In this document: positions 1 through 9,847 of the stretch, in pieces
Position numbering within the stretch: the stretch's first letter is position 1
Layout of the letters: each line of letters opens with the position of its first letter
DNA from: Physocladia obscura
Taxonomy: Eukaryota; Chytridiomycota; Chytridiomycetes; Chytridiales; Chytriomycetaceae
Direction of reading: 5' to 3'
NCBI GenBank assembly: GCA_027596945.1
Contig: JADGJH010000526.1
Location: forward strand, 1 to 17,341
Length of the DNA stretch: 17,341 nucleotides
Program-made: the position numbers and the translations under genes
The notes under the pieces: generated by a model
The model's input: the letters and a program-made list of their open reading frames with translations, nothing else
The model's database searches: none
Told to the model about the DNA's origin: nothing

Positions 1-787
1 ATGCATAATTATTCATAAAGATGCCTTTTAAATTTCCAAAATGTATTATTATCAAGATTTTGTGAATTTCCTAATGGGAGTCTGTGAGTGCAGTACTGTG
101 TTGCCGATACTCTCTGCTTCCTGCACAATGCTCCAATGATTTGCCATAAGTAATGTTTATGACTAAGTGAATGCAAAACAGCAGAAACTGCTATAAAGAA
201 GTGCAGTGGAGCTTTTTGGCTGGTACGTTTTTGAGAATTTGGTACATTTTTGAGGACACTCATGACACATTTGGTTTTTCAGTAGAAAACTATAAAAATA
301 GTCTAAAGCAGGATTTTGATTTATTAAAACTGATATATATATATATTTTTTTTTCATTGTGTCAAATTACCGCTTTATTGCGAAACTTGACAGAACTCTC
401 ACTTAAGCAGTTTTTTTTTGTCTTTTTTTGAAATATTTCAACTTGAAGTCCTTTACGAGGCTTTGAAACAATAAAAATATTAAAACTGGACGCCACACTA
501 TCAAAAAACAACTCTTTCAAACTAACGAAAGAAGAAATGAATAGTATCATTAAAGAAAAGAGCCAAAAATTACTGCTCTTCAGCAATCAGTATTTCCACC
601 TATATTTTTATTAGCAATGAACACACTCAGAATGTGTCGTGGTCGTATGATACGGGCTATATTAAAATAAATTCAAAATGAATTTCTGAGAGATAAAATT
701 TTGCAGAAATTTTTAATGAATTTGTTAATTGTTTGTTAATTTATCATGCCGTTGCGTTCAATCGATTGCATAATTTTCTTATGAGTC
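1..787. other. AT-rich left flank, one weak exon-like frame
   Basis: No gene is identified. A TA dinucleotide run followed by a T run lies near 331-354. On the plus strand about 453-612 is open for roughly 53 codons and ends at TAG; its composition (Lys, Glu, Ser, Leu rich, including KLTKEEMNSIIKEK) resembles a terminal exon, but no convincing upstream exon, start codon or strong 3' splice site was found. Other open stretches here run through homopolymers and are not believable. Confidence 0.3.
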
Positions 788-1045
788 ATGTGCAAATCAA
801 TTTTGATCTGCTGTATTGCAATGCTTTCTAATTCAAACGGCAATTTTAACTCCGCCTTCTACCGCGTGCGTGATCCCAGTCAGCGTCAATGCAACGCAAG
901 ACTAGCTGAAATAATTAGCGATATCGATCTCCTCTTTGTTTGCTACCAGTCAGAACCTCACTGCGTCATCGTAATTATGTTCCAGATCACCCACAATGCG
1001 GAAAGAGTTACTTCATGCAACACAGTACTCTTTATTCTTCCATAA
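788..1045 (+). CDS. possible small hypothetical protein
   Basis: An 85-codon frame starting at ATG and ending at TAA. I do not recognise it. It starts with a short hydrophobic, Cys-containing stretch (MCKSILICCIAML) that could be a weak signal peptide, followed by a polar middle and a hydrophobic stretch with scattered Cys (SEPHCVIVIMF). In its middle, codon third positions are clearly richer in C and G than the surrounding DNA, which is the main argument that it is or was coding. It lies about 290 nt upstream of the amidase on the same strand. It could be a lone small gene, an exon of a larger gene or a relic. Confidence 0.3.
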   Translation: MCKSILICCIAMLSNSNGNFNSAFYRVRDPSQRQCNARLAEIISDIDLLFVCYQSEPHCVIVIMFQITHNAERVTSCNTVLFILP

Positions 1046-1334
1046 GAGTCTGCTGCCTCAGCGTGCAACTCAATTTGTGACAACTGTGCTGAATTCAGAT
1101 TATTGATTCAACACTGATGGAGTTTTTGCGATTTTGATTTATTATGGGAACGCCACTGTACGGCACAGTAATTCAAATTTTTGAAGGTGCATTTTAGTTG
1201 TTGAAAGTGAGTTGCTCAGACAGATATTTGAATCGGAAGAGAAAACCGTTGAAAAAATAGAAGAATTTTTTGAGGTTTCCTAATGCTCCAATTTTGAATC
1301 GGTTTTTTCTCAAAAAAATTGATTGGGTCTGATA
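1046..1334. promoter_or_regulatory. upstream region of the amidase gene
   Basis: A 289-nt stretch without a credible gene. It contains only very short frames, such as an 18-codon ATG frame at 1144. It presumably carries the promoter and 5' leader of the amidase that starts at 1335. No specific regulatory motif is recognised. Confidence 0.3.
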
Positions 1335-2989
1335 ATGGTTCAAATCGATGAAGCAAGTATCTATGAACTTCGTTCTGCGATGGACAGCGGATCACTCACA
1401 TGCTCGTCACTGGTTTCTTACTATGTAAGCTGCTGGCTATTGTTTTTCTTGTCTTCTTCTTTGTATTGACTGTATATATCCCAGTTGGATAAAATAGCCG
1501 TTCTCAACAGCACATTGCGTGCTGTGATTGAAGTGAATCCCGATGTGCTCACTCTAGCTTCCACTGCGGATACCGAAAGATCTACACTCACAGTTGTGCC
1601 TCTTATGCATGGGATTCCCGTCCTTATTAAGGCAAGCGCCTAAAAAAAATTGACGCCACTCTTGAAACTTATCCATTAAAGAATAGGACAATATTGCAAC
1701 GAAAGATAAAATGCAAACAACTGCAGGATCATGGATCCTATTAAATTCTATTGTTCCGCGTGACGCATTCCTAGTATCGAAACTCCGCGAATCCGGTGCA
1801 ATTATTCTTGGCAAGACGAATCTGTCGGAGTGGTGTAACTGGCGGATAGGACCAAATTCCGGCTTATTCCAAGGATGGTCTGGCCGCGGCGGTCAAACCA
1901 TTAATCCTTTCGGTGGGCCTGTGGGTGGCTCATCTTCCGGTTCCGCAGTCGCTGCGACAGTGAATATGGCGGCGGTGACTTTAGGTTCTGAGACTGACGG
2001 TTCAATAATTTATCCTGCTTCACTTAATGGTGTTGTAGGCATGAAACCCACCGTTGGACTTGTTTCGAGGAGTGGAGTGATACCAGTGTCGCATTCTCAA
2101 GATTGCGTCGGACCAATTGGACGTACTGTCTCTGATGTTGCAGCTGTTTTAGATGCAATAGTTGGAAGTGATCCTAGAGATATTGTTACACGAAATGCGA
2201 ATAATCATCTTCCTTTGAGCTCGTTTGTTGGATGTTTGTTGGAGTTGAAATCGCTTCAAAATTTTAGAATTGGAATTGACAGAAGATTTGTTGATCAATA
2301 TTGTTTGAATGCTGCATCTATTTTGGGTGGATTGGGGGCTACTGTAATTAGTATTGAATTTCCAAATGTCCATGCAAATCAGGTTTGAGTAAATTGTAGG
2401 AGTGAAATTATGAGCACTAAGTTTTATCTAGCCTTACGAAATCGAACTTTTGAATCACGAATTTAAGCATAGCATTAATTTATATTTGGCTGAACTTTTG
2501 AATTGTCAAGTTGGGAGTTTGGAAGGTATTTTATTTTTCTCTTATTTGTTTATTTGTTTGATTCACATGACCAGCTCAGATATCATTTTTGAAACAAAAG
2601 GAAATCCTTTGGAAAATATGTATCCAACCGTTAGGTTAGAGGAGGCTCAAGCAACTCTTGGTTTGAATCATCCAAAATATCAAAACGCTGCGCAGCATCA
2701 AAAAGTAATGGCGGACTCTATAAAGTCTTTGTTTTATCGACATAAACTGGACGCGATTATTGGGATTTCTGTGGAACTTTCGACTCCAGCAGCGATTGCT
2801 GGCCTCCCTGTCATCACTGTTCCTGCACCATCACCTGGCATATTTTTACCACAAGCTGTCGGTTTTATCGCGCCACAGTACGGAGATGCAAAGTTATTAC
2901 AAATCGCTTTTGTTTACGAGCGATGCACGAAAGGACGAAAAAAACTTCTGAAGGCAAGACAAAGACTAAATTTAGGAGGGATACTATAG
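1335..2989 (+). CDS. amidase-signature family hydrolase, 5 exons
   Basis: Proposed exons are 1335-1424, 1485-1631, 1687-2382, 2432-2525 and 2580-2989: 1437 nt, 478 residues. Amidase-signature enzymes hydrolyse carboxamide or ester bonds through a Ser-cisSer-Lys triad. The triad is visible: Lys79 ends LMHGIPVLIK and is followed by DNIATKD; Ser161 opens the SSSGS of GGPVGGSSSGSAVA; Ser185 lies in SETDGSIIYPAS. The Ser161-Ser185 spacing of 24 matches the family, and the length is typical of fungal members. The C-terminal part (LSTPAAIAGLPVITVPA) is also family-typical. Intron 2 is GC-AG (gcaagc at 1632) directly after the catalytic Lys codon. Intron 4 is 54 nt, a multiple of three, and has no stop. 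There is no signal peptide, so a cytosolic enzyme is likely. The substrate cannot be predicted. The gene converges on the next gene, leaving 105 nt between stop codons. Confidence 0.93.
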
Positions 2990-3094
2990 GCAATTGCGTG
3001 CACTAATTTCAAAAATAAAATCATGTATTATTTTGTTTCCCAAAAATTTTCGCCCAGTATTTTAATGAACGGCATCCATTTCTAAAACATTTAA

Positions 3095-4172
3095 TCAATT
3101 GAAGGAGACAATTCCAATTTGGGAAGCAAGTTCGTTCAGCTCGGATTGCTTGAAGTTTGCCACAATGCTGGAAAAAATATTCCCATTAGCACGTTTAATA
3201 TTGTACAGATATTGGGCTCTGTCGGAAACAGAGAGAACGTCGAATGCAAACAGAATCGAATTAACTTTAGATTCAGTGAGCGACTATTAAAATCAGCAAT
3301 TTTTTCATGTTTTGGTAAGATTAAATAATTAATAATAATAATAATAACTAAATAGTGACCTTCTTGACAATTTCAATCTGTGTATCGCCACTCACTTCAT
3401 CTAAAAGTTTGAAGTACGTTGTCTCATCTCTACCCAAACGGAACTTGTAGGCGACACTAAACTTTCTCAAACCCGGGAGCAAGACTCCCTTGAAATCATC
3501 ATCATCTCTTCTCGGCATCTTCAAATCCCCACGTATTACAATTCTGTCCAACACGGTTTTAATATCATCGTTCAGAGACTCTAACGCCTCCAAATCCTTT
3601 TCATGTTCGCTCCGGGCACTTTTTGTGATTCCCGCAACAACGCCGTCCAATACCGGAAACAAAATTTCAAGATCCGAAATCAAATTTTCACGAATGGCTG
3701 TATAGACATTGGTCCATCTTGCCTGAAGGTCTTTGGCGCTGGCCGCCATATTCTGGGTAAATCCGTTGGACATTGAGGTTGCAGTTGCGACAGACTTTTC
3801 GAGCTGAGTTCTGATGATTGCATGAGTGATTCGCTTTGAGCTGGACAGCACGGGATGCTTTGGCGTTGAAGTCGCTGTTTCGGTTGCTTTTGCTTTAGCA
3901 GGACTGGCAGCAGGTGGTGTTGGGGGCGGAGTTGGAGTTGGTTTTGGAGTTCCCACTTTCGCCAGCGTTGGCGAAGCAGTAGTAGTACTTGTTGCTGCTT
4001 GTGAAGGAGTTCTTGCGGGTGTTGGCGCTTTGATTATTTGCGGCTGCGCGGATGTCACTTCTTTGGTTGCGAATTGCGCGCTTTCCTTCTTTATCGCGCC
4101 TGCTCCGCTGCAGCATGAGAAAAGGGACATTTGAATTGAGTGAAGTTGTTTTTTTAACCGATAAGAATCCAT
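3095..4172 (-). CDS. unrecognised protein with Pro/Thr/Ala-rich linker, 2 exons
   Basis: Exon 1 is 4172-3360 and the proposed exon 2 is 3283-3095, joined across a 76-nt intron (gtcact donor, ctgat branch-like motif, aatag acceptor), giving 333 residues. Without splicing, exon 1 stops at 3348 after three more codons. A second start, Met15 in MSLFSCCSG, is plausible; its Cys pair could be a lipidation site. Residues about 49-105 are a low-complexity Pro/Thr/Ala/Ser linker. About 112-271 are mixed helical and charged, with a DDDD patch near 223. The second exon encodes SLTESKVNSILFAFDVLSVS and ends QIGIVSFN, a well-behaved globular sequence. No family is recognised. The exon 2 join rests on frame quality; the GTCA donor is non-consensus, so the C-terminus is the least certain part. 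Confidence 0.6.
3284..3359 (-). repeat. TAA-rich simple repeat inside the proposed intron
   Basis: The plus strand shows about seven consecutive TAA/ATA units near 3329-3350. The run lies inside the proposed last intron of the reverse-strand gene, supporting a non-coding role for this stretch. Confidence 0.5.
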
Positions 4173-4783
4173 TTTATTCCGACAATTCGGAATGATAAGA
4201 TTGCATTATTTTTGGATTCGCCACTTTTGCAGTTTTGGTTATGAATAATTGCTGGCTGAATCGACTGACCACTCTGCTCTTCGCTTTAAGTTTTATGCAT
4301 TTTGACAGAATTCCAGCTAAACACGGACAATTAGCCACTGCCGAATCACTGCCAAATATACAAAATTATGGAGATTAGATAAACAAACTTAAAGTTTGTT
4401 GAACCCTAAAACCCACAAATGGTCACCATTGCAAATTTGATTTTTGTGCGCTTGATTTTCATGAATGCACCTTGCTTGCTGGTGAATACAGTATCACAAA
4501 ATTATCTATGCAGTTTAATATAGTAATCACAAGACCTCACCATTTTCCTAATCCATGTTAACTATTTTATCAAATATTAGCACTTCTTGATTGATAATAT
4601 AATTACGGTGGATTGGAGATGGCTGTAAATGAAGGTAGTTCTGAAGTTGTCTTGTTTTTAGCGACAGTTTTATTTGTAGTAGCCCCACCCAACTTCTGTG
4701 ACTGTTCCAGTAATATTTAATGAAAATAATGGTATTTGATTTGTTTCACATCAAAAATATGTCTGGATTCCTTCAATTCACAT
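4173..4783. other. 611-nt intergenic stretch, nothing convincing
   Basis: This lies between the start of the Pro/Thr-linker gene and the stop of the Lys/Ser-rich gene, both on the minus strand. It should hold the promoter of the former and the 3' region of the latter. Only very short frames occur, such as a 34-codon ATG frame at 4420 on the plus strand. No RNA gene or repeat is seen. Confidence 0.4.
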
Positions 4784-5755
4784 TTATGTGTCAAAACATT
4801 CATTCAACATTCGGCGCAAATCCTGACGATTAATATCATCCACCTTATCTTGTTTGCTTTTGGCAACCTGAAGAAGTCAAGAGCTGTAAGACTATGAAGG
4901 AAAAAAAGCAGCTAAAATAATTAAAATAACCTTTAGTTTCAGTTTTTTACCAGTTATGGCACTGTATCTGGCCTCTCCATCATTTGTGTCTGAGTCCGAA
5001 GAATCTTTGCTTTTTGACTTTTTAGATTTCTTCGATTTCTAGTTTTATAAAATCAGAATAGCAACTAATGTGTCAAGAAATTTACCTTTTTCTTGCTTTT
5101 GTCTTTTTTATGCTCGTTGCTTTTTGATTTTGATGACGCTATTTTATTCAATCAAATCAGAGGTTAAATACAGACAACAAATAAATAAAAAATATCAAGC
5201 ATACATTCTTTCTTCTTTTTCTCAACAGAAGATTCAGTGGTATCAGATTCAGATTCCGAATCGACAGAAGAGTTATGAGAGTCAGATTGTTTTTTACTCT
5301 TTTTTTTACTTCTTGAGTGTTTCGATTTAGATGATTTTCTCTTAGATTTTTTTTTGCGAGACATTCGCTCGTCATTGCTGCCTTCGCCAGATGATTCAGA
5401 ATCTGAGTCAATCTCACGGATGCGCTTCGAAGAACTGATTCGTCCGGAAGGTTTTTCGTGGTGATCTAGAGAGTGTCATTGACGTATGATGGCACAGCGT
5501 GTTACGGCGGGATACATTGCAAAGATATCGAACATAATCACGATGAATATGGCAGCCAGGCGGAGAAGCCGACGCAGATTTGCGTCAGGGGCCGGTTTTA
5601 AAAAAAAAATAGGTCAGACAGAATAAATAAAAACAAATAATCGAGGGAAACAAAATCATATATCTACCTGGCGCCAGAGCGGCGGAGCTAGATATCTTTG
5701 AAAATCGTGGTTCTGCCTCTGGGTCGGCGTCCGTGTTCCTCTGTTTGGTAGACAT
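4784..5755 (-). CDS. Lys/Ser-rich low-complexity protein, 5 exons
   Basis: Proposed exons are 5755-5668, 5465-5205, 5138-5086, 5038-4931 and 4867-4784: 594 nt, 197 residues; all joins keep frame and use GT-AG sites. The N-terminus (MSTKQRNTDADPEAEP) is acidic. The middle alternates basic KKKSKRKSSKSK-type runs with acidic Ser-rich runs (SVDSESESD), a composition usual for nuclear or nucleolar RNA-associated proteins and CK2 substrates. The C-terminal 45 residues are different and look conserved: RYSAITGKKLKLK, then DDINRQDLRRMLNE, a short predicted helix. I do not recognise the family; nuclear location is inferred from composition only. Intron 1 is 202 nt, far longer than the others, and contains a separate open frame. 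The start lies 37 nt from a possible opposite-strand ATG at 5793. Confidence 0.72.
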
Positions 5756-5792
5756 GCTTTTGTTTTTAACAGTTGATTAAAACAATTTTCAA

Positions 5793-6147
5793 ATGCATGT
5801 CCACATCAATTCAAAAAGTGTGGTGAAGTCCCCGCTGTCTTGCGGTCTCAGCCTAGATCTACGCGCAACTCACCGTGTTAAAGCGCAAAAATCAGGAAAA
5901 TTGTGCAAAAGAATCGAAAGCCACAAAGTATTCGTGGGAGGAAATTACTATGATTAAGATTGTAATAGCCCAATGACCTCAGCAACGAATCTCTGCTTTC
6001 TGCAAACAGTTAAGTGGAAAAACTACGCGAATATCTTTCTACTGTTGCAAGAAAAGAAAGAACAAGAATGCTAGAGCAAGTTATTATCACAAAAACCGCA
6101 CCGTATTTAAAAAAGACAAGTATCACCGAAAATTAGAATTCATTTGA
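5793..6147 (+). CDS. unresolved gene or relic, overlapping exon-like frames
   Basis: Several good frames overlap and I could not settle the structure. Frame A runs 5857-6147 with a single in-frame TGA at 5974-5976. Its first half includes KYSWEEITMIKIVIAQ and its second half FCKQLSGKTTRIS, a spacing that faintly recalls a Myb/SANT domain. Frame B starts at ATG 5793 (MHVHINSKSVVKSPL) and could splice at gtattc (5929) to cag (5982), a 54-nt intron of ordinary size, entering the second half of frame A in frame. Frame C starts at ATG 5973 and encodes a 33-codon Lys/Glu-rich peptide. The reverse strand is full of stops, so plus is the likelier strand. Acceptor-like sites occur at 5856 and 5982. 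No function is assigned. Confidence 0.33.
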
Positions 6148-6188
6148 TGCTGTTACAGTCTCGTAAAAATTGACTGAATACCAATAAC

Positions 6189-6595
6189 GAAAAACAAAAG
6201 TATCAGCGGACATTCACTTGTCAAATGTCATCTCTAAAAATATGGAACGCCAAAGTTCTCAAGCATTAAAAAATTTGTCGAAATTGGCAGCTGTGACTAT
6301 CGAAAATCTTGAAAGTGATTCAGAAAACTTCGAAAAAATAGCTATTAATAACAATATGTGGGCATAAAACTGGATTTAGAAATTTTGTATAGCGCTTCTA
6401 TTACTGATTGAATGGAAGTTAAAAAAATTCTTTGACCGAGTCAGCACAATTTTCTATGAAAGCCAATTTTGCAACAATCTGTTCAAAAACAAGGCAGTAC
6501 GGAATGACTCCTTTTTCAGCACCAAAAAATTAGTTGACAAAGAGAATAGTTTAATTTGTGCGATCAAATTTGATCAAATTTGTAGGAACAGATAT
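6189..6595 (+). pseudogene. two adjoining coding-like frames, not joined
   Basis: The first frame is open from about 6189 and contains ATG 6242 to TAA 6367, 41 codons, encoding MERQSSQALKNLSKLAAV and a Glu/Ser/Asn tail. The second is open from 6386 to a TGA near 6593, about 68 codons, with a hydrophobic start (IALLLLIEW) and polar remainder (KKFFDRVSTIFYESQF); it has no ATG at its head. A ttag acceptor-like site sits just before it, but the only in-phase donors would give introns near 22 nt, half the shortest secure intron here. They may be further exons of the locus at 5793-6147, or a relic. The opposite strand carries more stops. Confidence 0.3.
6562..6581. repeat. 10-bp perfect tandem duplication
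   Basis: The decamer gatcaaattt occurs twice in a row. It is short, possibly a replication slip, and lies just before the stop of the adjacent open frame. Confidence 0.7.
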
Positions 6596-6614
6596 TATTG
6601 AATGTTTGAAGTCA

Positions 6615-7651
<1,037 letters not shown>

Positions 7652-7697
7652 TTTGCTTTGTGAGAAAACGAAAAGGGTGACAACAAAAAGACGAAAA
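7652..7697. promoter_or_regulatory. 46-nt divergent spacer, likely bidirectional promoter
   Basis: The spacer separates the COQ5 ATG (7651, minus) from the ATG at 7698 (plus) that best explains the CCDC112-like gene. It is A-rich on the plus strand. If the downstream gene starts elsewhere, the upper limit is the GTG at 7777, still only 125 nt. Each 5' leader must overlap the promoter of the other gene. Confidence 0.5.
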
Positions 7698-9814
7698 ATG
7701 GTGTGCGATCCAGCATAAGAACATTAATTATCACAGCGTCACCTTAATAATTAAACAGATATCCGCTAATATAGCCGTGGAAGCGCCAGGATCAACATTG
7801 CAAATCGCCAAAAAGAAACACGCACTGATTTTATCTGCTGATAAAGTTCGAAACAGGTCATTCATAGTCAGAATTTCTTACATATACTTATCAATTCAAA
7901 GCAGAATTTCAACGCTAGATCGAGAAATTCTGTCATATATTGCAAAATCGTCAATAACAAATGAAATATCAAACATGATACTACAGGCACGCGTCGACTC
8001 AGGCAAACTGGCATCCGAAGGTCACTTGAACGATAATTCAAAAAATTTCAATAATTCAAATATGATAGAACAACTTCTGAGCTCACATATCAGCAAAATT
8101 AAAGACACAGTTCGATCATTATTGAATTACTTAAAAGTTGTGGGACATGGAACAGCAAGTTGAGATTATTTTTTTATTAAATTTTACAAACTCCTATCAA
8201 ACTTAGATATTAGAATTGTTCGCAAAACAATGGAAAGCGTGGAAGATGACATCAAAGCATTTCAAGAAATTACACGTGAAAAGTACTAAGTTTATTATTA
8301 GATCCAAAACTAATTTTTGACGTTTCACAGAATAGAAGCGTTAATTTTGGAAGAAAAAAATATTTCGCAAGAGTTGCAATTGCAAAATGATCGCATATCT
8401 TCAATCGAAACAAAATCGAATGGCTTATTTGATATCCCAGAAGTGGAGGTCAATAATAGAACTGATGAAAATTTAGCATTACGCGATCCAAAAATCGTAT
8501 CAGAATCAGATTCAATAAATGAAATCAAAGCATTTCAAGTTAGTTAGAAATAGGCTTTTATTTTCTGAAAATAATTTTGCTATTAAACTTTAGGATTATC
8601 TTTTGCTTTACGGAGGATACAATGGAGGATGGGAAGAGCTGAGCCATGCTGCTTTTTTAAAATTACGGCAGAAATATGGTGTAAGTAAAAGTATAAAACC
8701 ACTATTCTAAAGTTCGACTGAGTTTTTTTTTTTCTGTTCTGTTTTTTTTCCCCGAAATAATAGGCGAACAATTCGAAATTTTTAGCCTCTTGTGCAACGG
8801 CTATTCCAGGGATTGGATTTATAGAGGCAAAGAAGCACGAAACGTGGTACAGAAAATTCCAAGTTCTGCTCCAGGCTAAAAAAGATGCGATAAAAGCCTG
8901 GAAAGAGAAAAGGGCAATGGCAACTGTCGCAGCAGAAAAGACAATCCAAAAGACTGACATTTACGAAAACGTTTCGACGCATAAAATTGAAGTAGAGGCG
9001 GAAACTCGAAAAAAATTACAAGCGGAATTGCAAGCTTGGAAAGTAAGACATATCTAATTTAAAAATCCACGATACGACTTGGTCGCTAAAAAACATTAAA
9101 ATACAGGAAAAGCAGAAAATAATAGCTCTTGAAAAAGAAAGGAAGGAACAGGAGCTGCGTTTAAAAAAAGAATTGAAATTAGAAATGTGGCGTGAAAAGA
9201 ATGTATTCGTTTTCGAGCTCCTTTTTTGATTTTTTGATTTTTTTGACTAATCATAACCAAGGAAAATTTGAAAATTCGAGTTACTGAATATACTCAAGAA
9301 AAAGCACTTCAAGAAGCAATTCAAAAACAGCTGGTTGAAGAATCAAGAAAGATGCGCAGTCTGGCAAATGCAGCCATTGCAAAAGGAGAGTTTGCGAGGC
9401 TCAAACAGAAAGTAAGAGTAGTATGTAATTATTGAAAAATAACTTTAATGAATGATAATTACCAGGATCTTGAGTTAGTTGAGCGCAAGAAAATGCGCGA
9501 GCTCGAGCAAAAGAAGGCAGCTTCGGAAAAGGAAGAAAGACTCCAAAAACTTCGAGCAACAGTAAGAATTTCTGTACATAAATATTTTATTTTATTTAAA
9601 CTACAGGTTAATATTGAAAGTAAAGCTGATCCATCACGAGTTTTAAAGCCTACGAAAGTTTTTGAAAACAGAATCAATGCCGAAACCGAAGAAAACCCTG
9701 CCGGGAAATTTCAAACACTTCCAATTCCAAAAAGGTGAGTAAAACTTTTTTTTTTTTGAGCTATAAATATTTCACTTCTGTAGACATGTACCAAACTGGA
9801 GACGCGGAATTTAG
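7698..9814 (+). CDS. CCDC112: CCDC112-like coiled-coil protein, about 12 exons
   Basis: Exons: 7698-7700 (proposed), 7759-7856, 7905-8158, 8207-8282, 8331-8538, 8594-8680, 8764-9042, 9107-9202, 9262-9411, 9466-9561, 9607-9734, 9784-9814; 1506 nt, 501 residues. Animal CCDC112 is a centriolar-satellite protein needed for ciliogenesis; a flagellar-base role here is inferred. Identity rests on collinear landmarks: YGGYNGGWEEL near 220-229, KKHETWYRKFQVLLQAKK near 264-281 followed by KAWKEKR, long Glu/Lys coiled coil (about 275-450), DPSRVLKPTKVFENR from about 457, and the ending HVPNWRRGI, close to the vertebrate ending. The N-terminal third is variable coiled coil. No ATG lies in frame before residue 30 without splicing; ATG 7698 followed by a 58-nt intron (gtgtgc to aacag) restores one and makes the first coding exon a single codon. 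Acceptors at 7901/7904 form a NAGNAG pair. Confidence 0.93.
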
Positions 9815-9841
9815 TCCCGATTTATTGTGAATACTGTAAAA

Positions 9842-9847
9842 AATAAA
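9842..9847 (+). terminator. candidate polyadenylation signal
   Basis: A perfect AATAAA lies 28 nt after the CCDC112-like stop codon, inside an A-rich stretch. Position and sequence suit a eukaryotic 3' end signal for that gene. Confidence 0.45.

Noticed and set aside
3099..3328. Two overlapping plus-strand frames of 63 and 69 codons
   Set aside because: They are antisense to the proposed last exon of the minus-strand gene, whose translation is far more protein-like.
3826..4134. 102-codon plus-strand frame rich in Gly, Val and Ala
   Set aside because: It is the complement of the Pro/Thr/Ala-rich linker on the minus strand; low-complexity coding DNA often leaves such shadows.
5974..5976. In-frame TGA as a selenocysteine codon
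   Set aside because: There is no selenoprotein family match and no SECIS-like hairpin that I could see; fungi with this kind of genome generally lack the pathway. A nearby intron explains it more simply.
7777..8163. CCDC112-like gene starting at GTG 7777 and ending at TGA 8163
   Set aside because: GTG starts are not expected in a nuclear gene, and the stop lies in an intron (8159-8206) whose removal continues the coiled-coil frame.
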